Below are positions 1 through 6,990 of a stretch of 64,000 bases of DNA, piece after piece; position 1 is the first letter of the stretch, and every line of letters starts with the position of its first letter. The position numbers were made by a program, and so were the translations under genes. Under the pieces are notes generated by a model. The model ran no database searches and had not been told where the DNA came from. It saw only the letters and a program-made list of their open reading frames with translations. This DNA comes from Myxococcaceae bacterium (GTDB lineage: Bacteria; Myxococcota; Myxococcia; Myxococcales; Myxococcaceae): NCBI GenBank assembly GCA_019694595.1, contig JAIBBQ010000007.1:1-64000 (forward strand). Direction: 5' to 3'.

Positions 1-640
1 CCGCCGCGCCGTCGGCCGGAGCCGCGCCCGCCGCGCCCGGAGCCGCAGCCGCCGCCACCGGAGTCGCCACCACTTCGGCCTCGGGAATCGAGACCACCGC
101 GATGGTGTAGTTGACGTGCGTCTTCACCGTGATGCCCGCGGGGAGCTTCACGTCGTTGATGTGCATCGCCTGGGTGATCTTGAGCGGGGTGACGTCGACC
201 TCGAGCTTCTCGGGGATCGCGCCGGGCAGCGACCACACCTCGATCTCACGGCGCTGCTGCGAGAGGATGCCGCCGTCGGCGACGCCCACGGCCTTGCCGA
301 CCAGCACCACCGGGAGCTTCACCTTGACCTGCTCGTTCTCCTTCACGTCGATGAAGTCGGCGTGGAGCAGCTCGCGGGACAGCGGGTCCTGCTGGTAGTC
401 CTTGAGCAGCACGGTGTGCTTCTTGCCGCCCACGTCGAGCGTGATCAGGGTGTTGAGCTTCTTGGGGGTGGCGATCGCCTCGCGCACCGCGTCGGCGTCG
501 ACCGCGATGTTGAGCGGCTTCTCGAGGTGCTTGCCGTAGACGACGGCGGGGACGAGGCCTTCGCTGCGGACGCGGCGGGCGAAGCCCTTGCCGGCGCCGT
601 CGCGGTTCTTGGCCTGGAGGGAGCTGGTCTGTGCGGACAT
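1..640 (-). CDS. rplY: 50S ribosomal protein L25/general stress protein Ctc (partial at window edge)
   Basis: Ribosomal protein L25 of the long TL5/Ctc type, which binds 5S rRNA in the large subunit. The gene reads leftward and is cut by the window edge, so about 213 residues are visible and the C-terminus is missing. The N-terminal 5S-binding barrel is recognisable from residue 10 on (GAGKGFARRVRSEGLVPAVV), with VVYGKHLEKPLNI and a TLITLDVGGKKHTVLLKDYQ-like strand. A CTC-type second domain follows from about residue 100 (IEVWSLPGAIPEKLEVDVTP), then an Ala/Pro-rich tail as in many long L25 proteins. The ATG at 638-640 fits the conserved N-terminus; no good Shine-Dalgarno is visible. It is divergent from rplS. 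High confidence in family. Confidence 0.93.
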   Translation of the reverse strand, partial: MSAQTSSLQAKNRDGAGKGFARRVRSEGLVPAVVYGKHLEKPLNIAVDADAVREAIATPKKLNTLITLDVGGKKHTVLLKDYQQDPLSRELLHADFIDVKENEQVKVKLPVVLVGKAVGVADGGILSQQRREIEVWSLPGAIPEKLEVDVTPLKITQAMHINDVKLPAGITVKTHVNYTIAVVSIPEAEVVATPVAAAAAPGAAGAAPADGAA

Positions 641-716
641 GAGTGATCTCGTGAGGAACCAATGGTCCGGGGAAGCCGCCCCGGGTGCGGTACCGTGTCG
701 GCGACTTTCCCGGCAT

Positions 717-733
717 CCCCCAACGATTGGGGG
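717..733. other. perfect hairpin in the rplY-rplS divergent region
   Basis: CCCCCAA-CGA-TTGGGGG forms a perfect 7 bp stem with a 3 nt loop midway between the divergent L25 and L19 genes. It could be a leader hairpin of the L25 transcript or a protein-binding dyad. No U-tract follows on either strand, so a classical terminator is unlikely. Confidence 0.4.
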
Positions 734-802
734 CCCCGAAGGCGGTCGGCGAACGGCGAGGGGGCTTTGTCAGACCGCCCCGCCTTTCGTCAAGGCCCGG
801 CC

Positions 803-831
803 TTGCGCTGTCCGGGGGCATTGGGTATGAG
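803..831 (+). promoter_or_regulatory. candidate sigma70-type promoter of rplS
   Basis: TTGCGC (803-808) and TATGAG (826-831) are separated by 17 bp. They would place a transcription start near 838, giving a leader of about 27 nt that carries the AGGAG ribosome binding site at 851-855 ahead of the rplS ATG at 865. Each box matches the consensus only in part. Confidence 0.35.
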
Positions 832-864
832 CGGCGGCTCATTTCGTTCAAGGAGCACGCCGTC

Positions 865-1251
865 ATGGGTCCCGCCGCTATGCAGTTTCTGGAGTCGCGC
901 AGCCTTCGCAAGGACGTCGCCCAGTTCCGTACCGGCGACAGCGTGAAGGTGAACTGGAAGGTGAAGGAAGGCGACAAGGAGCGCGTGCAGGCCTTCGAAG
1001 GCATGGTCATTCGCAAGACCAAGGGCGGCGTTCACGCCTCCTTCACCGTGCGCAAGATGAGCTTCGGCGTCGGCGTTGAGCGCATCTTCCCGCTGCACTC
1101 GCCCCGCTACGAGTCGATCGAAGTGCTGAGCCACGGCGACGTGCGCCGCAACCGCCTGTTCTACCTCCGCGACCTGCGCGGCAAGGCCTCGCGCGTCGAC
1201 ACCCTCGACGAGCAGAACGAGACGGCTGCCGCCGAGGCGCCGAAGCAGTAA
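865..1251 (+). CDS. rplS: 50S ribosomal protein L19
   Basis: L19 sits at the interface between the large and small ribosomal subunits. The 128-residue product has the family core: [48 protein letters not shown] and [17 protein letters not shown], followed by an acidic/alanine tail. AGGAG at 851-855 lies 9 nt before ATG 865, which decides the start; an in-frame ATG at 880 has no such site and would shorten the N-terminus. The gene is not in the common rpsP-rimM-trmD-rplS order here. It is divergent from L25 and followed by an unusual coiled-coil protein and yraN. Confidence 0.96.
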   Translation: MGPAAMQFLESRSLRKDVAQFRTGDSVKVNWKVKEGDKERVQAFEGMVIRKTKGGVHASFTVRKMSFGVGVERIFPLHSPRYESIEVLSHGDVRRNRLFYLRDLRGKASRVDTLDEQNETAAAEAPKQ

Positions 1252-1263
1252 GTTTCGCGCCGG

Positions 1264-1292
1264 GCCCGCGCCTTCGTTCGAAAGGCGCGGGC
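1264..1292 (+). terminator. strong GC-rich hairpin after rplS (possible terminator/attenuator)
   Basis: GCCCGCGCCTT and AAGGCGCGGGC form a perfect 11 bp stem around a 7 nt loop (1275-1281), starting 12 bp after the L19 stop. There is no U-tract, and the next ATG is only 7 nt downstream. It may be a U-less terminator or a structure that limits read-through or translation of the next gene. Confidence 0.5.
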
Positions 1293-1299
1293 GGGCCGC

Positions 1300-3168
1300 A
1301 TGATCCTCCTCGAGATCGCAGCGCAGGCCGTGCGGGGCATGTCGCCCGCGGTCCGCGTGCAGCTCAAGGGGGGCTACCAGGTGCTCAGGAGCCCCGGGGA
1401 GTCGTGCACTCCCGTCGCCGGGCTCTTCAGCGCCCTCTGTTACCCCGATGGCCGCGGCGGCGACGGTGCCTTCCTGGCGCCGGGCCAGAAGAGCGGCAAG
1501 GCGGGCTTCGGTCTGCAGGGCAAGGACAAGTCGTGGCGCGTGGTGCGCGACCTCGGCGGCTCGGGGGCGCTGCACCAGTTCAACGTGCTCTCCGGCAAGT
1601 TCGAGGTGCTGACCCAGGACGCCACCGAGATCGCCCAGATGCTGCGCTCGGCGGCCGGGCTGCCTCCGCGCACCACCTTCGAGCAGCTCTTCTCGTTCCG
1701 CGCCGAGCAGCTCCCCTCGCGCCGGCCCAAGGGCGAGAGCGCCGACAAGAAGAAGAAGGCGGACAAGCCGGGCGCCGCGAGCGGCCCCGTCGACGTGGCG
1801 GCGGAGCGAGAGCGGCTGAAGGCGCTGGCCCAGGAGCTCGCGCTCAGCCAGGACATCGCCGAGGTGCAGTTCAAGCTCGACGGCATGGCGAGCGAGCTCT
1901 TCGCGCTGGAGTCCAAGACCAAGGTGGTCGAAGACGCGCGCGCCCGCGTCGCGCGCAGCCAGCAGGAACTCGCCGCCGCGCCCACCCTCGAGAGCCTGGG
2001 GCTCATCGCCGACGAGCACGCGCTGGTGAAGCGCTTCCCGGCCGAGGTGCAGAAGTACCAGGACGCCAAGGCCAAGCTCGAGACGGAGCGGGGCGAGCAG
2101 GCGCCCGAGGTGGCCGTGGGCCCGGTGGCGCCGCTGCAGTCCGACCAGCGCTTCCTGGCGGCGATGGCGGTCGGCCTCGCCGCGCTCATCGGAGCGATGT
2201 TCCTCAAGCCGTCGGCCCGCGCGGTGGCGCTGCTCGCCATTCCCGCCTTCAGCTTCGCCGCCCTGCTGGCGCTGCGCTGGGTCGAGGACCTGCAGGGTTC
2301 CAAGCGCTCGACGGGCAAGGTCGACCGCTTCGCCGCCCGCGAGAAGAAGCTCGACCAGGACCACGAGGCCCTGGTGGCGAAGGTGAAGGCGGTGCTCGCG
2401 CGCGCCCGGGTGGAGACCGCCGAGGAGCTGCAGGGCGCGCTCGATCGCCGCGAGGTCGCTCAGGAGCAGCTCACCCAGGCCAGCCTCACGCTCGAGCAGC
2501 TGGAACAGGACCCCGAGACGGCCGGCGCCGTGCAGCGCGCCCAGGCGCTCAAGGCCGACCAGGAAGCGCTCAACCAGCAGCTCGTCTCGCGCGCCGGCGG
2601 CTACGTGCGCAGCCCGGGCGAGGTGGAACGCGACATCGCCCAGACCAACGAGCGCATCGCCGAGGCCCAGAAGCCGGTGCCAGAGGAGCCCGAGTTCGAG
2701 GCGGTGGACACCGACGGGGTGGAGCGCTTCGACGACCCCATGCCGGCGCTGATGGTGCTGGCGACCGACCTGCTGCACGCCGACGTGCCCACGCTGTGGG
2801 CCGGCCTCAAGGACCGCTGCGCCCAGTACGTGGGGGCGCTCACCGACAAGCGCTACCACGGCCTGGAGGTCGACAAGGACGGCCGCGCCAGGGCGCTCGC
2901 CCCCGGCCGCTCGGTGTCGCTCGCCGAGCTCCCGGGCAAGGACCTCGACCTGGTGTACCTGGGGGCGCGGCTGTGCGTGCTGGAGAAGGCGCTCGCCACC
3001 GAGAAGGTGCCGGTGTTCTTCGAGGACGCCTGCGCGACCGGCTGGCCCGAGCCGCGCAAGCAGCTGCTGCTCAAGATGCTCCGACACCTCGGCACCACCA
3101 CCCAGGTGCTGCATGTCACCCCGGCCGGCCATGCTGCCGGTCCGAACGACGTGGTCCACGCGCTGTGA
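1300..3168 (+). CDS. membrane-anchored coiled-coil protein with degenerate SMC/YhaN-like ATPase ends
   Basis: A 622-residue protein of unknown function. Its layout recalls ABC-type SMC/RecN/YhaN ATPases: an N-terminal segment where a P-loop would sit (VLRSPGESCTPVAGLFSALC, about 28-47), a long coiled coil (about 165-265), two membrane helices (about 285-302 and 308-325), a second coiled coil (335-470), and a C-terminal block (572-605). That block, VPVFFEDACATGWPEPRKQL followed by LGTTTQVLHVT, resembles the Walker B/D-loop/H-switch region of those ATPases. The Walker A lysine (GKS/T) is absent, so ATP hydrolysis is doubtful. No Shine-Dalgarno precedes ATG 1300. It lies between rplS and yraN on the same strand. 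Function unknown. Confidence 0.8.
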   Translation: MILLEIAAQAVRGMSPAVRVQLKGGYQVLRSPGESCTPVAGLFSALCYPDGRGGDGAFLAPGQKSGKAGFGLQGKDKSWRVVRDLGGSGALHQFNVLSGKFEVLTQDATEIAQMLRSAAGLPPRTTFEQLFSFRAEQLPSRRPKGESADKKKKADKPGAASGPVDVAAERERLKALAQELALSQDIAEVQFKLDGMASELFALESKTKVVEDARARVARSQQELAAAPTLESLGLIADEHALVKRFPAEVQKYQDAKAKLETERGEQAPEVAVGPVAPLQSDQRFLAAMAVGLAALIGAMFLKPSARAVALLAIPAFSFAALLALRWVEDLQGSKRSTGKVDRFAAREKKLDQDHEALVAKVKAVLARARVETAEELQGALDRREVAQEQLTQASLTLEQLEQDPETAGAVQRAQALKADQEALNQQLVSRAGGYVRSPGEVERDIAQTNERIAEAQKPVPEEPEFEAVDTDGVERFDDPMPALMVLATDLLHADVPTLWAGLKDRCAQYVGALTDKRYHGLEVDKDGRARALAPGRSVSLAELPGKDLDLVYLGARLCVLEKALATEKVPVFFEDACATGWPEPRKQLLLKMLRHLGTTTQVLHVTPAGHAAGPNDVVHAL

Positions 3169-3183
3169 CGGGTGGAGGGGACG

Positions 3184-3609
3184 ATGGAGCTGGGGTGGGG
3201 GAGTGGGGCCGCCGCAGGGTGGTCCGGCGGTGGGAAGCCAGGCGCACCGCGCCGGCAACGGGGCGATGACGCGGAGGCGCTGGTGTGCGCCCACCTCGAG
3301 GAACACGGCTACCGCATTCGTGAGCGCAACGCGGCGTACCGCTTCGGCGAGCTCGACGTGGTGGCCGAGAAAGACGGCGTGCTCTGCTTCGTCGAGGTCC
3401 GCATGCGCTCGTCGGCGGTGTTCGGCGACCCCGCAGCCACGGTGAGCGGCGCCAAGCAGCGCAAGGTGGTGCGCTCGGCCATGCTGTACCTCCAGCGCGA
3501 ACGGCTGTGGAATCGCGTGCAGGTGCGCTTCGACGTCGCCTCGGTGGTGGGCCGCGGCCCCCGGGCCGTCATCGAGCACCTTCCGGGGGCCTTCGACGCG
3601 GGCTTCTGA
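3184..3609 (+). CDS. yraN: UPF0102/YraN-family putative endonuclease
   Basis: A 141-residue protein of the YraN (UPF0102) family, whose fold is of the PD-(D/E)XK restriction-endonuclease type; its cellular role is not firmly established. The family core is intact: RRQRGDDAEALVCAHLEEHG helix, FGELDVVAEKDGVLCFVEVR (GELD and EVR catalytic motifs), then SAVFGDPAATVSGAKQRKV and VRFDVASVV. The stretch before RRQRGD is a Gly-rich, low-conservation extension. GGAGGGG at 3174-3180 directly precedes ATG 3184 and supports this start. It follows the coiled-coil gene by 15 bp and converges on the membrane protein at 3628. yraN close to rsmI is a common bacterial neighbourhood. Confidence 0.85.
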   Translation: MELGWGSGAAAGWSGGGKPGAPRRQRGDDAEALVCAHLEEHGYRIRERNAAYRFGELDVVAEKDGVLCFVEVRMRSSAVFGDPAATVSGAKQRKVVRSAMLYLQRERLWNRVQVRFDVASVVGRGPRAVIEHLPGAFDAGF

Positions 3610-3627
3610 GGGTCGTCTGGCCGGAGG

Positions 3628-4248
3628 TCAGGGCGAGTCTTCGGTGCAGCCAGGGCGCGCGAGCCGCTCCGAGAGCGGGTCGTCGCACGCGGTGCGCAGC
3701 GTCGCGCTCGCCGACTCGTACGTCGACAAGGTCACCACGTCGACCAGCCGCACGAGGTGGCCCACGAGGATCATCACGCTCGCGAGCACGAGGGCCAGCC
3801 AGTGGCGGTGAGGCCGCGTCCCGGCCCATCTCGCCAGGGCGAGCAACGTGAGGCCCCCCAGCCCGAGGCCGGAGACGTTGAGCACCGGAATGAGAGCCAG
3901 AGCGACGTCGTCGAGGAAGCAGCACGACGGGTGGCCCGCGTACCAGTCGACGCGCATGATCAGGCTGCAGACCAGGCACAGCGCCGCCGCGGCGAGGCCC
4001 ACCCGGGCCCAGAGCCGGGCGAAGAACGGCTGCCCCCCGCCGACGAAGGAGGCTGCGAGCAGCCAGGCGCCGAGCGCCGCGAGGCCGAACGCCAAGGTGT
4101 GAAAGGCCAGCCGGTCGTACGGGTAGGCGCTCGACTCGCCCGGCGCGAAGGGAAGGGCGAGAAGCCCGCAGCCGGCGGCCACCGCGCGCGCCAGCCAGAC
4201 GTGGGTCCCCCTTCGAAACGGTGGCGCCGGCTCGAGCAGAGAACGCAT
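3628..4248 (-). CDS. five-TM integral membrane protein, unknown function
   Basis: A 206-residue hydrophobic protein with about five predicted membrane helices: LARAVAAGCGLLALPFA, LAFHTLAFGLAALGAWLLAA, VGLAAAALCLVCSLIM, ALALIPVLNVSGLGLGGLTL and LALVLASVMILVGHLVRLV. The C-terminal tail (LRTACDDPLSERLARPGC) is polar. No family recognised. The start at ATG 4246-4248 was chosen over an upstream frame-open ATG at 4329 because residues before it are Arg/Pro-rich and look non-coding. It converges on yraN with 18 bp between stops. Confidence 0.7.
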   Translation of the reverse strand: MRSLLEPAPPFRRGTHVWLARAVAAGCGLLALPFAPGESSAYPYDRLAFHTLAFGLAALGAWLLAASFVGGGQPFFARLWARVGLAAAALCLVCSLIMRVDWYAGHPSCCFLDDVALALIPVLNVSGLGLGGLTLLALARWAGTRPHRHWLALVLASVMILVGHLVRLVDVVTLSTYESASATLRTACDDPLSERLARPGCTEDSP

Positions 4249-4501
4249 CCGACGCCCGTCTTGCAGGGACCGTTCCGCCCGGACCGGCGGCCGCCCCGCC
4301 CTCGAGCCGCACGGTTCGCGCTGCGGCACCCGTCGCCTGGCTGCGAACCTGCGCCCCGCCGGCCACGCGCTCGTGGCCCCGCGCCCTCGGGTTGATGCGC
4401 CGAGCGCCGGTCCGTGGGCCCTTTGGGGGGGCTCGCGCCGGCCCGTGCAGCGACGATTCCCGGGTTCTGCACCTGGTGAGGCGCTCGGGGGTCACTGCGG
4501 C

Positions 4502-5254
4502 ATGAGACTTTCCTTCGTGGTGGCGGTGCTCTGGCTCGGCGCGGGGTGCGCACTCCTCAAGGGGGAGCGGCGGGCGCCCCCGCCGCGTGCCAACGCCCCG
4601 GCGCTCGATGCCTACCGCGAGGCCGCGGTGCTGGCGCTCCAGGAAGCCAACCGCATGTGGGCGGTGGTGCAGACCGACACCCACGTGGTCGACAGCTACT
4701 TCGCCGACGCCGAGTGGCGCACCCAGAAGGGCCTCTTGGCCTCGTCGCGCCAGGCGACGGTGGTGTTCATCACCCAGGACAAGGACGGGTGCCAGTGGTC
4801 CCAGTGGACCTTCGCCCAGAAGTCGCTCGGGGACGATGGCTGGGCCAAGCCGGTGTTGATGCCGGGGCCCGAGGACACCGATTCCATCTCCTGCGCGGTG
4901 CTGGAGCAGTCGGGCGGCGTCTACGCCCCGGCCGCAGCCGCAGGGCGAGGCGCCCCGGCGGCGAGTCCGAGCCGCGCCAGCGAGCCGCCGCCTCAGCCCC
5001 CCGGAGGCCTCGGGCCCCCGAAGGAAGCCGCCTTCGTCATCATCTCCTGCAGCCAGGGCAAGCTGGTCGCCGCCCTGCAGAACAAGCGCACCGCCCAGCG
5101 GGGCGAGCATCTCGCCCTGCAGACGTGGAACGGCAGCGCCTGGCAGCGCTGGCTCACGGCCACCGTGGCCAGCGTCCAGGGCGGCAAGGTCGAGCTCGAC
5201 GCCGAGCGCCCCGAGTGCCCGGCGCAGGTTCCTGGGCGCTTGCGCGTCGAATGA
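4502..5254 (+). CDS. putative lipoprotein, unknown function
   Basis: A 250-residue predicted lipoprotein: MRLSFVVAVLWLGAGC gives a short signal peptide and lipobox LGAGC with Cys16. The mature part has an alpha/beta-looking N-terminal domain (AYREAAVLALQEANRMWAVV), repeated Trp-Gln motifs (CQWSQWTFAQKSLGDDGWAK) and a Pro/Ala linker near 140-170. A second half follows with VIISCSQGKLVAALQNKR and WQRWLTATVASVQGGKVEL. The two halves both contain a QxxW-type pattern, but no known domain is assigned. It ends 6 nt before rsmI and probably shares its transcript. The upstream ATG at 4373 was rejected because the intervening residues are Arg/Pro/Gly-rich. Confidence 0.75.
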   Translation: MRLSFVVAVLWLGAGCALLKGERRAPPPRANAPALDAYREAAVLALQEANRMWAVVQTDTHVVDSYFADAEWRTQKGLLASSRQATVVFITQDKDGCQWSQWTFAQKSLGDDGWAKPVLMPGPEDTDSISCAVLEQSGGVYAPAAAAGRGAPAASPSRASEPPPQPPGGLGPPKEAAFVIISCSQGKLVAALQNKRTAQRGEHLALQTWNGSAWQRWLTATVASVQGGKVELDAERPECPAQVPGRLRVE

Positions 5255-5260
5255 CCCAGA

Positions 5261-6100
5261 ATGGGGAGCGTGGGCACGCTCTTCCTCGTCGCGACGCCGA
5301 TCGGCAACCTGGGTGACGTCAGCGCCCGGGCGCTCACCACCCTGCGCCAGGTGGCCTTCGTCATCTGCGAGGACACCCGCCGCAGCCGCATCTTGCTCGA
5401 CGCCCACGGCATCACCGTGCCGCTGGTGAGCATGCCCGCCTTCGCCGAGGGCGAGCGGGCCCACGGTCTCGTGCGGCGCATCGCGGCCGGCGAAGACGCC
5501 GCGCTGGTGACCGATGCCGGGAGCCCCGCGGTGAGCGACCCCGGCGAGCGGCTGGTGGCGGAGGCGCTCGAGGCAGGGCTCCAGGTGGTGGCCATTCCCG
5601 GGCCCACGGCCCTGGTGGCCGCGCTCAGCGTGTCCGGCCTGCCCACCGGCCGCTTCCACTTCCTCGGCTTCCTGCCGCGCGCAGCGGGCGAGGCGCGCAC
5701 CATGGTGGAAGAGGTCCGCCCCTTGAGCGCCACCCTCGCGCTCTACGAGGCCCCCGGCCGGGTGGGGGCGACGCTGGCGTTGCTGCACGAGGTGCTGGGC
5801 GAGCGGCGGGCGTGCGTGGCGCGCGAACTCACCAAGCTGCACGAAGAGGTGGTGCGCGGGACCTTGAGCGAGCTCGCCGGGCGCTACGCCGACGCCGAGG
5901 TGCGCGGCGAGGTGGTGCTGCTGGTGGAAGGCGCCGCCCGGCGCGAGCGCTGGAGCGAGGCCGAGGTGCAGAAGGCGCTGCGCGAGGCGATCGCCGCCGG
6001 GGCCCGGCTCAAGGGCCTGTCGCAGGAACTCGCCGACCGCAGCGGCTGGCCGGCGAAGGAACTCTACCGCCTGGGGCTCGCGCTCAAGCCCGAGCCCTGA
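5261..6100 (+). CDS. rsmI: 16S rRNA (cytidine1402-2'-O)-methyltransferase RsmI
   Basis: RsmI methylates the ribose of C1402 in the 16S rRNA decoding centre using S-adenosylmethionine. The 279-residue length is normal. Tetrapyrrole-methylase-fold motifs are clear: LFLVATPIGNLGDVSARAL at the start, CEDTRRSRILL, ALVTDAGSPAVSDPGERLV (the GTPxISDPG loop with S for T), IPGPTALVAALSVSGLPTGR and FHFLGFLPR, then YEAPGRVGATL and ARELTKLHEEVVRGTL. A C-terminal helical domain completes the family pattern. ATG 5261 follows the lipoprotein stop by 6 nt. The stop converges with the next leftward gene, only 3 bp apart. Confidence 0.95.
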   Translation: MGSVGTLFLVATPIGNLGDVSARALTTLRQVAFVICEDTRRSRILLDAHGITVPLVSMPAFAEGERAHGLVRRIAAGEDAALVTDAGSPAVSDPGERLVAEALEAGLQVVAIPGPTALVAALSVSGLPTGRFHFLGFLPRAAGEARTMVEEVRPLSATLALYEAPGRVGATLALLHEVLGERRACVARELTKLHEEVVRGTLSELAGRYADAEVRGEVVLLVEGAARRERWSEAEVQKALREAIAAGARLKGLSQELADRSGWPAKELYRLGLALKPEP

Positions 6101-6103
6101 AGC

Positions 6104-6964
6104 TCAGTCCGCCTTGCGCACGCAGAGGTAGATGAAGTGGCCGCCGGCGCCGGCGTTGAGGTCGCCGCTCGCGGTGCTGTAGCCCGACGCGCAGCAGCTC
6201 GCCGAGTTGCCGCCGTTGTCGCAGGCGTAGACGTCCCAGGTCACCGAGGAGCCCCGGTTCTTCACGCTGTTGGCGTAGAGCGCGCCCTGGAAGGTGCCGT
6301 TGCCCGCGGCACCGAAGTTGCCCGAGCTGTCGACGCTCGCCTTGCTGGCGTTGAAGTACAGGCCGCCGGTGCCGCGCGCGTTCACGAACAGGTCCTGGTT
6401 GGCGTTGCTGCCCGTGGCGTTCACCGAGTTGTAGCCGAGCCCCACGCCCTGGCTCAGGTTGTCGTGCCGCACCTCGAGGATCGAGGCGAGGTTCGAGTTG
6501 GTGGTGGCGCTGGCGAACACCGCCTTGCCCGCCGCCGTCGACACGTTGCTGGTCGTCCCCGTCTGCACGCGCACCTCGGCGTTGCCGGCGGTGCCCACCT
6601 TCTGCTCGAGCCAGCCCTTGAGCTGCGTGTAGTTGGCGGTGGCGTTGGCGTCGAGCAGCGCGAAGTTGGAGTTGATGTCGCTCGCCAGGGCAGGGGTGTT
6701 GGCGACGAAGGTCTTGAGCTGGCCGAAGGCCACCGCGCTCAGGCCCAGCACCACCAGCGCCGCCAGGAGTCCGCCGCGCAGACCCGCACGCCGGGTGAGC
6801 CCCGGCGCCGCACCGCGCTGCGCGCCCGCCCGGGCGCCCTGGAGGAACAGCTCCTTCCACTGGGTGACCTCGGCCTCGCTCACGCCGTGCGCCCGGGCCA
6901 CCTCGGCCAGGCTGCGCTCGTTGCTCAGCAGGGACACCACCGCTTCGGTTCGGGACGTGGTCAT
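6104..6964 (-). CDS. HTH-TM-tail-fibre-like protein with NANF-type motif, last gene of Tc-like operon
   Basis: A 286-residue protein of unusual make-up. Residues 1-45 (AVVSLLSNERSLAEVARAHG, then VSEAEVTQWKELFLQG) resemble the helix-turn-helix of IS3-type OrfA/Transposase_8 proteins. A membrane helix or signal anchor lies at about 61-81. Next comes QLKTFVANTPALASDINSNF (82-101), a form of the VNANF motif common in secreted and tail-fibre-like bacterial proteins. A Gly/Ser/Thr/Asn-rich beta region follows, then a Cys-bearing C-terminus (CDNGGNSASCCASGYSTASG). A paralogue at 22183-22944 shares the core but has a coiled-coil N-terminus instead of the HTH. It starts 26 nt after the preceding gene, so it is probably operonic. 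It may be a membrane-tethered regulator or a surface fibre; function unknown. Confidence 0.75.
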   Translation of the reverse strand: MTTSRTEAVVSLLSNERSLAEVARAHGVSEAEVTQWKELFLQGARAGAQRGAAPGLTRRAGLRGGLLAALVVLGLSAVAFGQLKTFVANTPALASDINSNFALLDANATANYTQLKGWLEQKVGTAGNAEVRVQTGTTSNVSTAAGKAVFASATTNSNLASILEVRHDNLSQGVGLGYNSVNATGSNANQDLFVNARGTGGLYFNASKASVDSSGNFGAAGNGTFQGALYANSVKNRGSSVTWDVYACDNGGNSASCCASGYSTASGDLNAGAGGHFIYLCVRKAD

Positions 6965-6990
6965 CGGTCGTTCTCTCTCAAGAAAGGAGC

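Noticed and set aside
767..772. TTGTCA as -35 box for rplS
   Set aside because: No acceptable -10 hexamer at 16-18 bp; the TTGCGC/TATGAG pair at 803-831 fits better.
6104..6964. Insertion sequence remnant suggested by the transposase-like HTH
   Set aside because: No DDE/OrfB partner, no terminal inverted repeats, and the HTH is fused in frame to a TM and exported core shared with an intact paralogue.
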